Shown: in pieces, positions 55,077-62,846 of the stretch | Numbering within the stretch: position 1 is the first letter of the stretch | How the letters are laid out: each line of letters begins with the position of its first letter | Origin: Rhodopseudomonas palustris | GTDB taxonomy: Bacteria; Pseudomonadota; Alphaproteobacteria; Rhizobiales; Xanthobacteraceae | NCBI RefSeq assembly: GCF_013415845.1 | Contig: NZ_CP058907.1 | Location: forward strand, 5,174,501-5,238,500 | Length of the DNA stretch: 64,000 bases | Direction of reading: 5' to 3' | Made by a program: the position numbers and the translations under genes | Notes under the pieces: generated by a model | Seen by the model: only the letters and a program-made list of their open reading frames with translations | What the model was told of the DNA's origin: nothing | Databases searched by the model: none

Positions 55077-57272
55077 GTGGCGTGTCTCCGGCGAGAGGCG
55101 ATGCGCGGCTGTGCGGCCGGCTGTATCGCGCTGAGTTTTGGTCTGGCGATAGCAGCGGCGCGGGCCGAGCAGGCGCTGCCGCAGGTGACGATCGATGCCC
55201 CGGCCGAGGCAAGGCCGAAGCCACCGCGGCGCCACGCGCCGGAAGCGACGGCACGGCACGGCCAGGCGATCCCGGCGCCGACACCGGGCGCATCCTCTTC
55301 GGCTGCAGCCACGAGCGCGAGCCCAACGCCCGACGCGATGAGCGCGCCGCAGAACCAGGCCGCAAGCAGCCGCGTCATCACCGGCGCCGAGATCAATGCG
55401 CTGCCGTTCATGCGGCCCGGCGAGGCGCTGGAAGCCGCCCCCGGGCTGGTGGTCACTCAACATTCCGGCGAAGGCAAAGCCAACCAGTATTTCCTGCGCG
55501 GCTTCAATCTCGACCACGGCACCGATCTCGCCATCACCATCGACGGCATGCCGGTGAACATGCCGACCCACGGCCACGGACAGGGCTATGCCGACGTCAA
55601 CTTCCTGATCCCCGAACTGATCAGCACCATGACGGTGCGCAAGGGACCGTATTTTGCCGACGTCGGCGACTTCGGTTCGGCCGGCGCGCTCGGCATCGAA
55701 TATCTGCGGGCGATGCCCAAGAACCTCGCCGAGGTGACGGTCGGCAGCTTCGGCTATCGCCGGCTGCTCGGCGCCGCCTCGACGCGGGTCGGCGACGGCA
55801 CCTGGCTCGCCGCCTTCGAAGCCAACACCTACAACGGCCCGTGGGACGTGCCGGACAACGTCCGCAAGCTCAACGGCGTTCTGCGCTACAGCGAGGGCAC
55901 TGCGACCGACGGCTTTTCGCTGACCGGCATGGCCTATTCCAACCGCTGGACCTCGACCGACCAGGTCGCGCAGCGCGCGATCGACCAGAACCTGATCAGC
56001 CGCTACGGCTCGCTCGATCCGACCGACGGCGGCATCTCCAGCCGCTACAGCCTGTCGGGCCGGTTCGCGAAATCGAGCGACCTCGGCCAGACCGACATCA
56101 ACGCCTATGTGATCCGCTCGTCGCTGCAGCTCTACAACAACTTCACCTACTTCCTCGACGACCCGGTGAACGGCGACCAGTTCAACCAGCACGATCGCCG
56201 CACCGTGCTCGGCCTGAACGGCACGCAGCGCTTCGACTACCGCTTCGCGGGCCTGCCGGTGGAAACGCGGGTCGGGCTGCAGACGCGGTCCGACACCATC
56301 AATGTCGGCCTCAACAAGACCTATCAGCGCGACTGGCTGTCGACGGTGCGGGCCGACGATGTCTCCGAGCAGTCGCTCGGACTGTGGACCGACACCACGG
56401 TGCGCTGGACCGATTGGCTGCGCACCACCGCCGGCGTGCGGCAGGATTTTTTCACCGGCCGGGTGATCAGCGACACACCGGCAAATTCCGGCAACGCTTC
56501 GGCGGCGATGACCAGTCCGAAGGCCGGCATCGTGCTCGGCCCCTGGGTCGGCACTGAGTTCTATGGCAACGCCGGCACCGGGCTGCACAGCAACGATATC
56601 CGCGGCGCCACCATCACGGTCGATCCCAACACCGGCGATCCGGTGAATCGTGTGCCGCTGCTGGTGCGCTCGAAGGGTGCCGAGCTTGGTATTCGCAATA
56701 AATCGATCCCGGGGCTGACGACATCGCTCGCCGTGTTCGTGCTCGATTTCGACTCCGAGCTGTTGTTCGTCGGCGATGCCGGCACCACCGAACCGAGCCG
56801 GCCAAGCCGCCGGATGGGTGTCGAATGGACCAGCCAGTATCGGCCGCTGTCCTGGCTCGGTGTCGATCTCGACGTCGCCTACACCAGAGCGCGGTTCACC
56901 GACATCGATCCGGCCGGCGACTTCATCCCCGGCGCACCGGCGTGGGTGGCCAGCGCCGGCATCACGCTCGGCGAGCAGCGCGGCTGGTTCGGTGCGTTGA
57001 AGGGCCGCTATTTCGGACCGCGACCGCTGATCGAGGACGACAGCGTGCATTCGCTGTCGTCGCTGATCTTCAACGCCCGCGCCGGCTATCGCTTCGACAA
57101 CGGCGTGCGGGTGCAGCTCGACGTGCTGAACCTGTTCAACGCGAAGACCAATCAGATCGAATACTACTACCTGTCGCGATTACCCGGCGAACCGCTCGGT
57201 GGCGTCAACGATCGCCACGTTCATCCGGTGGAACCGCTGGCAGTGCGGCTGACGCTAGCCGGCACATTCTGA
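55077..57272 (+). CDS. TonB-dependent outer membrane receptor, NikR-linked
   Basis: This receptor of about 731 residues has a signal peptide ending near AAARAEQ, a Pro/Ala-rich linker, a plug domain (PGLVVTQHSGEGKANQYFLRG, split at the conserved LRGF) and a 22-strand-type barrel ending in the aromatic residue F. The plug carries a His-rich loop (MPTHGHGQGYAD). The operator and the neighbour nikR point to nickel uptake. I chose GTG 55077 because GAGGGG sits at good distance; ATG 55101 is the alternative. Confidence 0.88.
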   Translation: MACLRREAMRGCAAGCIALSFGLAIAAARAEQALPQVTIDAPAEARPKPPRRHAPEATARHGQAIPAPTPGASSSAAATSASPTPDAMSAPQNQAASSRVITGAEINALPFMRPGEALEAAPGLVVTQHSGEGKANQYFLRGFNLDHGTDLAITIDGMPVNMPTHGHGQGYADVNFLIPELISTMTVRKGPYFADVGDFGSAGALGIEYLRAMPKNLAEVTVGSFGYRRLLGAASTRVGDGTWLAAFEANTYNGPWDVPDNVRKLNGVLRYSEGTATDGFSLTGMAYSNRWTSTDQVAQRAIDQNLISRYGSLDPTDGGISSRYSLSGRFAKSSDLGQTDINAYVIRSSLQLYNNFTYFLDDPVNGDQFNQHDRRTVLGLNGTQRFDYRFAGLPVETRVGLQTRSDTINVGLNKTYQRDWLSTVRADDVSEQSLGLWTDTTVRWTDWLRTTAGVRQDFFTGRVISDTPANSGNASAAMTSPKAGIVLGPWVGTEFYGNAGTGLHSNDIRGATITVDPNTGDPVNRVPLLVRSKGAELGIRNKSIPGLTTSLAVFVLDFDSELLFVGDAGTTEPSRPSRRMGVEWTSQYRPLSWLGVDLDVAYTRARFTDIDPAGDFIPGAPAWVASAGITLGEQRGWFGALKGRYFGPRPLIEDDSVHSLSSLIFNARAGYRFDNGVRVQLDVLNLFNAKTNQIEYYYLSRLPGEPLGGVNDRHVHPVEPLAVRLTLAGTF

Positions 57273-57344
57273 CATTCGGTTTCTGATTGCGACCGCGCGC
57301 GACGCGTTCGTTTTGTGAACTTCGCTTTGTGAACAAGGGAGCCC

Positions 57345-57577
57345 AAAACGACGAACGCGCGCCGACGTGTAAACGCCGACGCGCGCCTCGTAACTCGCTG
57401 GTTCCCAGGCGCTGCGGGGCGCCTCGGCCGAGCGGCTCACTGCTTGCGCATCGTCCACGGTGAGCGGGTCTCATGCCCACCGCAACGTGCTCAGTCAGCC
57501 AACCTCAGCGGGCGTCCCCAGCGAGGTGACAGCGTTTCGAGTGAGACACTGGATCACCTCCTTCCGTTGTTGCCGAT
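57345..57577 (-). ncRNA. Candidate small RNA with micro-ORF and terminator hairpin
   Basis: On the minus strand TTCACA (57612-57607) and TATCCT (57589-57584) with a 17-base gap look like a sigma70 promoter. A perfect AAGGAGGTGATCC and a 14-codon ORF follow. The transcript can end at a hairpin whose 12-pair stem (CGCGCGUCGGCG and CGUCGGCGCGCG, loop UUUACA) needs two G-U pairs and so forms well only in minus-strand RNA; a U-rich stretch follows (57355-57342). No longer gene fits 57273-57620. Confidence 0.5.
57505..57549 (-). CDS. 14-codon leader-type micro-ORF
   Basis: GTG 57549 opens MSHSKRCHLAGDAR and stops at 57505. The 13 bases AAGGAGGTGATCC just upstream are a full complement of the 3' end of 16S rRNA, with seven bases between GGAGG and GTG. 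Such a perfect site is rare and suggests regulated or very strong translation. The peptide is too short to classify. Confidence 0.45.
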   Translation of the reverse strand: MSHSKRCHLAGDAR

Positions 57578-57637
57578 GAAGAGAGGATACGAACGATTCT
57601 TCAGTTTGTGAAGAGGCGATGACGCAGACTCGGAGAC

Positions 57638-57662
57638 GGAACAGGTTTTCGATCCGCTCGTT
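57638..57662 (+). promoter_or_regulatory. EcfG-type promoter for the PRC-barrel gene
   Basis: GGAAC (57638-57642), 16 bp, CGTT (57659-57662) matches the general stress sigma factor EcfG consensus GGAAC-N16/17-CGTT. It lies 25 bp before the start codon at 57688, so the leader would be short. Confidence 0.7.
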
Positions 57663-57687
57663 GGTTTCGCCTGATAGGGAGGCCAGC

Positions 57688-58041
57688 ATGACCCCAGAGA
57701 CCAACGAAACCCTCAAGCTGATCGGCAGCGACAAGGTGCAGGGAACCGCGGTGTACGGGCCGGACGGTGAGAAGATCGGCTCAATCGAGCGCGTGATGAT
57801 CGAGAAGGTCAGTGGCCGGGTGTCTTACGCGGTGCTGTCGTTCGGCGGCTTCCTCGGCATCGGCGACGATCACTACCCGCTGCCCTGGCCGGCGCTGAAA
57901 TACAACGTCGAGCTCGGCGGCTATCAGGTGATGGTCACCGTCGACCAGCTCGAACGCGCACCGAAATACGGTCCCGGCTCCGAATGGGATTGGCGCGGCG
58001 CCCGCAAGGTCGATGATTACTACGGCGTGGCGCTGACATAA
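57688..58041 (+). CDS. PRC-barrel domain protein
   Basis: This 117-residue protein has a single PRC-barrel domain (KVQGTAVYGPDGEKIGSIER, VSYAVLSFGGFLGIGDDHYP, LPWPALKYN). Relatives in rhizobia are often stress-induced; the molecular role is unclear. AGGGAGG lies eight bases before the ATG. The EcfG-type promoter supports control by the general stress response. Confidence 0.88.
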   Translation: MTPETNETLKLIGSDKVQGTAVYGPDGEKIGSIERVMIEKVSGRVSYAVLSFGGFLGIGDDHYPLPWPALKYNVELGGYQVMVTVDQLERAPKYGPGSEWDWRGARKVDDYYGVALT

Positions 58042-58087
58042 GCCCACGGCAACGACACCCGGCTGCAAGCCGCGCGAAGCCAGCGTT

Positions 58088-59704
58088 CTAAACCACGTCC
58101 TCCGGCGCCCGGCCGACGATGATGCCTTCGTTGCCGCGCAGGTCGAGCGTGGCACCGATGCGTTCGCCGGCGCGGTCCAGCATAGTCGACAGCAGTACCT
58201 CGCCGTCGAGCCCGATCGCGTCGGACGCCGCCGAGATCGGATCCGGGCCGAGATTGAGCGCCACCAAGACCGACCGCCCTTGATGATGCCGGCGATACAG
58301 CAACAGATCACCTTCCGCGGCGAGCGGCTGGTAAGTGCCAAGCGCGAGCTGGGGCAGCGCGCGCCGAAGCCGCAGCAGAGCGCGATAGAGGTTTAGGATC
58401 GACTGCGCGTCAGCGCGCAGATTAGCGACGTTGTCCTGGGTGGCGTTCGGGGCCAGCGGCAGCCACGGCCGGGCATCCGAGAACCCGGCGTTGTCCGACG
58501 CGTCCCACTGCATCGGTGTGCGGCAGCCATCGCGGCCGACACCGATGCCGGGCACGTTCTTCTCGAACGGATCCTGCACGTCCTCGGGCGCGATCTCGAC
58601 CTGCTCCATGCCGAGCTCGTCGCCGTAATACATCGTCGGGGTGCCGCGCAGCGTCAGCAACAGCAGCGCGGCGACGCGGGCCTGTGCCGGCCCGACCCGG
58701 CTCGCCACCCGCGGCCGATCGTGATTGCCCAGCACCCAGTTCGGCCACGCGCCGGCCGGCAACGCCTGCTCGTAGCGATCGATCAACGCCGCAATCTCCC
58801 GGGCGCGCCACGGCGTCGACAGCAGCGCGAAGTTGAAAGGCAGCTGCGCACCCTTCAGCTCCGCTCCGTAATACGCGACCAGCCGCTCCATCGGCAGATA
58901 GATCTCACCAATCAGCAGCCGATGATCGAATTCGTCGACGACACGGCGCAGTTCGGCAACCACTTCCAATGTCTCCGGCCGATCCGCGGAGTAAATCGGG
59001 ATCAGCGCGGCGTGCGGCGGCATGCCGGGGCGGAAATCCGGATTGGGCAGGTTGTCGCGGAATTGGTCGTCCTTGATCAGGTGCCAGATCACGTCGACCC
59101 GGAAGCCATCGACGCCCTTCCGCAGCCAGAACCGCATCGCGTCATAGATCGCGGCCCGCACTTCCGGATTACGCCAGTTGAGGTCCGGCTGCTGCTTCAG
59201 AAAGGCGTGATAGTAGTATTGGCCGGTGGCGTCGTCGTACTCCCAGCCGCTGCCGCCGAATTCCGACAGCCAATTCGTCGGCGGTCCGCCGTCCGGGGCT
59301 GGGTCGCGCCAGATGTACCAATCGCGCTTGGGATTGTGCCGCGACGACCGGCTCTCGACGAACCAGGGATGCTGTTCGGATGAATGGTTCGGCACCAGAT
59401 CGAGAATGACCTTGAGCCCGCGGGCATGGGCCGTGAGCACCAGCGCGTCGAAATCGTCCATCGTGCCGAAGATTGGATCGATGCCGACATAGTCGGCGAC
59501 ATCGTAGCCGAAGTCCGCCATCGGTGACGGAAAGATCGGAGACAGCCAGATCGCGTCGACGCCGAGATCGGACAGATAGCCGAGCCGATCGATGATCCCG
59601 CGCAGATCACCGATGCCGTCGTTGTTGCTGTCCTGAAACGAGCGCGGATAGATCTGGTACAGCACACCCGCCGCCCACCACGACACGCTCGTCACGCTTT
59701 CCAT
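58088..59704 (-). CDS. GH13 alpha-glucosidase
   Basis: This 538-residue member of glycoside hydrolase family 13 has nucleophile Asp204 (GFRVDVIWHL), acid/base Glu267 (LLIGEIYLP) and transition-state Asp329 (VLGNHDRPR). The opening WWAAGVLYQIYPRSFQDSNN is shared with oligo-1,6-glucosidase and AglA-type alpha-glucosidases. It has no signal peptide, so it acts in the cytoplasm. An EcfG-like motif upstream suggests stress induction. Trehalose-related GH13 enzymes are the main alternative. Confidence 0.9.
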   Translation of the reverse strand: MESVTSVSWWAAGVLYQIYPRSFQDSNNDGIGDLRGIIDRLGYLSDLGVDAIWLSPIFPSPMADFGYDVADYVGIDPIFGTMDDFDALVLTAHARGLKVILDLVPNHSSEQHPWFVESRSSRHNPKRDWYIWRDPAPDGGPPTNWLSEFGGSGWEYDDATGQYYYHAFLKQQPDLNWRNPEVRAAIYDAMRFWLRKGVDGFRVDVIWHLIKDDQFRDNLPNPDFRPGMPPHAALIPIYSADRPETLEVVAELRRVVDEFDHRLLIGEIYLPMERLVAYYGAELKGAQLPFNFALLSTPWRAREIAALIDRYEQALPAGAWPNWVLGNHDRPRVASRVGPAQARVAALLLLTLRGTPTMYYGDELGMEQVEIAPEDVQDPFEKNVPGIGVGRDGCRTPMQWDASDNAGFSDARPWLPLAPNATQDNVANLRADAQSILNLYRALLRLRRALPQLALGTYQPLAAEGDLLLYRRHHQGRSVLVALNLGPDPISAASDAIGLDGEVLLSTMLDRAGERIGATLDLRGNEGIIVGRAPEDVV

Positions 59705-59836
59705 TCACGTCTCTCCCCTGTCGGTCTCAGACGCGACAGGGCCCGGCTTTGTTCCGAGCGCTGCCGATTCGGGACAGCTGTCGTTGCACAGTCGTGCGTC
59801 AGGGCGGTGAAACAGAATGCGGGGTGCGGAATATCT

Positions 59837-59861
59837 GGAACGGAGTGTCGAGACCTCCGTT
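59837..59861. promoter_or_regulatory. Two-way EcfG-type promoter motif
   Basis: On the plus strand GGAAC (59837-59841), 16 bp, CGTT (59858-59861). The motif sits in a near-perfect inverted repeat (AACGGAG and CTCCGTT), so the minus strand reads AGAAC-N16-CGTT, one base from consensus, facing the GH13 gene. It could serve both directions. The gap 59705-60217 otherwise holds only a doubtful 50-codon frame (59880-60032). Confidence 0.6.
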
Positions 59862-60217
59862 CTCGGTTGGGGTGCAGGAGTGAGCCTTCGCCTGCAAGCC
59901 ACCAGCGGCATCAAGATGCTCGGCGTCGGCGATGTCGGGGACAACGCGGCAAGCTTCAACACCCTACACCATGCTACCGGTCAACGCATTCGTGAACTGC
60001 CGATGCGGCCGGAGACGATCGAACTGTCTTGATCGCAAGTGATTATTTACTGCAAGCAAGCAGGTTCTGCTGCGGCGCGATGCCGCCGGTAACCTGATGC
60101 TTGCAGGTCTTGCCGCAGCGCGAAACTATGCCAAGTTGGGAACCGGGTGGGTTGCCAAGAATTGTCGGTCAAAGACTGAAATTCCAAACGAACGCATCAC
60201 TCTAAAGGAAGGTAGTA

Positions 60218-60751
60218 ATGACCCAGATCTTCAAGGTGTATCAGGACGCGGCCAAGGCGCAGGCGGCGGTGGCGGAGCTGAAGGCCGCTTCGTTCAGCAA
60301 CGCCGCGATCGTCTCCAGCGACAAGGACGGTACCCTGGTCACGGTCGACCCGCCGTTCGGCAAGGGTGGCCAGGCCGACGCGATCCTCAACCGCCACGGC
60401 GCGATCCGCGACGTCTCCGCCCGTCATGGCAGCGGTGCCTCGCTGGCAGATTCCTCCACCCGTCTGACCGGCGCGCCGCGGCTGACCGACTCCCGCACCA
60501 CTCTGGGCTCGATCTTCCCGGAGCTGACCAGCTCGAACTTCTTCCTGTCATCGATGTTCGGCCCGCTGCTGTCGGCGTCGCAGAAGCCGTGGTCGTCGCT
60601 CGCCGCAAGCCAGAAGCCGTGGTCCTCGCTGACCAAGAATCAGGATGCCTGGTCGTCGCTGGCCAGCAATCAGAAGGGTTCGGCCCAGCTGATCAACAAT
60701 CCGGCGCTGTTCTCGTCGATGCTCGGCCTGCCGGTGCTGGCCGGTCGCTAA
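60218..60751 (+). CDS. Hypothetical protein with tandem decapeptide repeats
   Basis: This 177-residue soluble protein starts MTQIFKVYQDAAKAQAAVAE after AAGGAAGGTAG. The first 65 residues resemble the small stress-protein domain that handles AxxAVxELKAAxF patterns (YflT-like). Residues about 121-160 are four copies of a ten-residue unit: SQKPWSSLAA, SQKPWSSLTK, NQDAWSSLAS, NQKGSAQLIN. It ends in a strong terminator. I recognise no function; the neighbours suggest a stress role. Confidence 0.8.
   Translation: MTQIFKVYQDAAKAQAAVAELKAASFSNAAIVSSDKDGTLVTVDPPFGKGGQADAILNRHGAIRDVSARHGSGASLADSSTRLTGAPRLTDSRTTLGSIFPELTSSNFFLSSMFGPLLSASQKPWSSLAASQKPWSSLTKNQDAWSSLASNQKGSAQLINNPALFSSMLGLPVLAGR
60578..60697 (+). 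repeat. Four 30-bp tandem repeats within the gene at 60218
   Basis: Thirty-base units encode the decapeptides; the first two share CAGAAGCCGTGGTC exactly and later ones diverge. They remain in frame, so copy number can change without breaking the gene. Confidence 0.75.
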
Positions 60752-60782
60752 TCGGCGATCGCTGATCACTTATTGAGTTGTT

Positions 60783-60814
60783 AGAAGCGCCGGCTTGTCC
60801 GGCGCTTCTTTTTT
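60783..60814 (+). terminator. Rho-independent terminator
   Basis: AGAAGCGCCGG (60783-60793), loop CTTGT, CCGGCGCTTCT (60799-60809), then a run of T to 60814. A textbook terminator for the gene ending at 60751. Confidence 0.93.
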
Positions 60815-61030
60815 GCGCCGCATCAATTTGAATTAGATTAAAAACAACTTGCAGGGCCAGGTGGGTTCCGGAATCAATTGATGAGTTTCGGGATTACGCA
60901 TGCGATCGCCACGCACGAGATTTAGCATCCAAGTAACAACGTCGGCGACCACGGCTGACCGGATGCATTTTTTCCGCCCGGCGGCACCCGCTCGGCGACC
61001 AGCGCATCCCGTCGGGGCGAGGTGCTCCTG

Positions 61031-61555
61031 ATGCTGGAGCTCAGCCTGCTCGGGATCATAGGACTGGCAGCGGTGTATGGCACTGCGCTGTGGTGGATGG
61101 GTCGCCACGACGATGTGCTGTACGGCGATTTCGTCAGCCCGGAAGGAGCCGCGACACTGACGTCAGCGGAGCCGGCTTTACTGCGGCAGCAACCGACCTC
61201 GCCCGTGACCAATCATCCCCCGGAAGCTGCGGGTCGGCCGCCAGCGGCGATGCGTGCAGCAATCCCGCCGGTTCGGAGTGGCGGTCGTCCACCGTCTCGG
61301 CCATCCGCTGTGCCACAGCGCCCAGCTCCACCGGCACCGATCGTCGAGTCTCAGCCTGTTGGAAATCAGCTCACCACGGCGCAACCGCTGCGACCGTCAT
61401 CACTGCCGCCGGTCACACCTTCTGCTCAGCATCAATCGCCAAGCAGGCCGATCCCGGCACCTGCGCGCGGCCAGGCGCCTGCGCGCGATGATGTGCTGAA
61501 CTCACTGCTGGAGACGATCAAGCACGACCTGAGCAACGCGGTCGGCAAGCCCTGA
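61031..61555 (+). CDS. Small membrane-anchored Pro-rich protein
   Basis: This 174-residue protein has one N-terminal membrane helix (MLELSLLGIIGLAAVYGTAL), a long Pro/Ala/Arg-rich disordered region, and a short C-terminal amphipathic helix (DDVLNSLLETIKHDLSNAVG). An AGGTG lies six bases before ATG 61031; GTG 61022 is possible. I recognise no family. The 275-bp stretch from the terminator to this start shows no gene. Confidence 0.55.
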   Translation: MLELSLLGIIGLAAVYGTALWWMGRHDDVLYGDFVSPEGAATLTSAEPALLRQQPTSPVTNHPPEAAGRPPAAMRAAIPPVRSGGRPPSRPSAVPQRPAPPAPIVESQPVGNQLTTAQPLRPSSLPPVTPSAQHQSPSRPIPAPARGQAPARDDVLNSLLETIKHDLSNAVGKP

Positions 61556-61584
61556 GGCCGACCGCGAAACGCATCGTGCCGCGA

Positions 61585-61734
61585 TCAGTCGTGACGGGAC
61601 ATCACGCGGGCGTTGGCGTGCTGATGCTCGCCTTCATGCCCACTCGCGATTACTACGCCGAACAAGATCAGCACCGTCGACACTGCGGCCGCAGCCAACA
61701 GCAGGATGTCGAAAGTCATCATGGTGCTCGTCAT
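61585..61734 (-). CDS. 49-residue single-pass membrane peptide
   Basis: MTSTMMTFDILLLAAAAVST continues with a membrane helix to about residue 30, then a polar His-rich tail (GHEGEHQHANARVMSRHD). An AGGGGGG stretch precedes ATG 61734. It is convergent with the Pro-rich protein gene. The coding call rests on the ribosome binding site and the composition; the function is unknown. The 260 bp from here to the tRNA hold no other gene I can support. Confidence 0.55.
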   Translation of the reverse strand: MTSTMMTFDILLLAAAAVSTVLILFGVVIASGHEGEHQHANARVMSRHD

Positions 61735-61994
61735 CGCCGTCCCCCCCTGCAATGAAGCAGTAACTAAGCTTCGCGCTGATCCCGGAAGGCGGCGTTGACG
61801 CCGATCAACTAATGCACACGCCGGCTGCGGGCTGCCGTGCGTGCAGCGCAGAGCAAGACGCCTCAACCGGCCGCAGCGTCCGGAATTGGCGCGCGATAGC
61901 GTACCGATCAGCTTGGGTTCCACGCTCGCCGCAGCCACATCGCGGTGCCCCGCGACAACGGTCGATCAAGATCAGAGGGAGGCGTGGGGGACGT

Positions 61995-62068
61995 TGGAGC
62001 GGGCGAAGGGAATCGAACCCTCGTATGCAGCTTGGGAAGCTGCCGTTCTACCATTGAACTACGCCCGC
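61995..62068 (-). tRNA. tRNA-Gly (anticodon CCC)
   Basis: The minus strand begins GCGGGCGTAGTTCAATGGTA, with a D-loop, anticodon stem GCAGC/GCTGC with loop TTCCCAA, T-arm GAGGGTTCGATTCCC and acceptor CGCCCGC. TCCA follows, so CCA is encoded. All stems pair. Confidence 0.96.
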
Positions 62069-62252
62069 GCCGGGCACCGCTGTGAGGCGGCGACGAACTC
62101 TGATCTAGCCGAGACCGGGCGCGCCGCCAAGGGGCGATCACGCGAGCCGCCCGCGCAGGACGCCGCAGCACGGTTGCCGCACCGCACCTGTGGCTCATTA
62201 AAGTTGTTAACAACTCCTTTACTTTCCGGATGCCGTCCCGGCTTCCGCTGGT

Positions 62253-62846
62253 ATGCTTCTGACTATGGCGGGGACTGCCTACACCATCTTCGACACCATG
62301 ATGGGCCGATGCGGGATCGCATGGGGCGGCGGAGGCGTGCTGGCGGTGCAACTCGCCGAGAGCCGCGAGATCGACACCCGCCGCAGGCTGCTGCGGCTTT
62401 GCCCGGACGCCCGCGAGAGCCGCGCCGAGGCCCGGATCGAGCCCGTGATCGACGGCTTGTCTGCCGCGCTCCGCGGCGAGCCGTGGGATTTCTCCGACGT
62501 TCCGCTCGATCTCGGCGGGATCCCGGGATTCGATTGCCGCGTCTATGCGGCATTGCGAGCGATCCCGCGCGGCGAGACGCTGACCTTCGCCGAGATCGCC
62601 AAGCAGCTCCGCTCCTCGGGCGCCGTGCATGCAGTCGGTCAGGCCATCCGCCGCAATCCGTTCACCCTGATCGTGCCCTGCCACCGCGCACTCGCGGCCG
62701 CAGGCGACACCAGCGGCATCTGCGCCAATGGCGGCACGATCACCCGGCGGCGCCTGCTGTCGCTCGAAGGCGCGCTCGCCACCAGCGGTCCGAGCCTGCT
62801 CGACGTCCTGCTGCCGTTCGCCCCTCCGCGGCAGGCCGACCGCTAG
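62253..62846 (+). CDS. Methylated-DNA-protein-cysteine methyltransferase (Ogt-like)
   Basis: This protein of about 197 residues has a C-terminal alkyltransferase domain: FDCRVYAALRAIPRGETLTF, QAIRRNPFTLIVPCHRAL with acceptor Cys143 in PCHR. It reverses O6-alkylguanine by self-methylation. ATG 62265 is an alternative start. It overlaps the end of the convergent MATE gene by four bases. Confidence 0.9.
   Translation: MLLTMAGTAYTIFDTMMGRCGIAWGGGGVLAVQLAESREIDTRRRLLRLCPDARESRAEARIEPVIDGLSAALRGEPWDFSDVPLDLGGIPGFDCRVYAALRAIPRGETLTFAEIAKQLRSSGAVHAVGQAIRRNPFTLIVPCHRALAAAGDTSGICANGGTITRRRLLSLEGALATSGPSLLDVLLPFAPPRQADR

Noticed and set aside
57549..57563. CTGGATCACCTCCTT, identical to the end of 16S rRNA
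   Set aside because: The similarity stops at this 15-base tail; no rRNA sequence lies on either side. It is better explained as a perfect ribosome binding site on the minus strand.
59817..60032. Open frames of 50-71 codons between the GH13 gene and the repeat-protein gene
   Set aside because: There is no proper ribosome binding site (the AGGA directly abuts the GTG) and no recognisable family. I kept it only as a remark.
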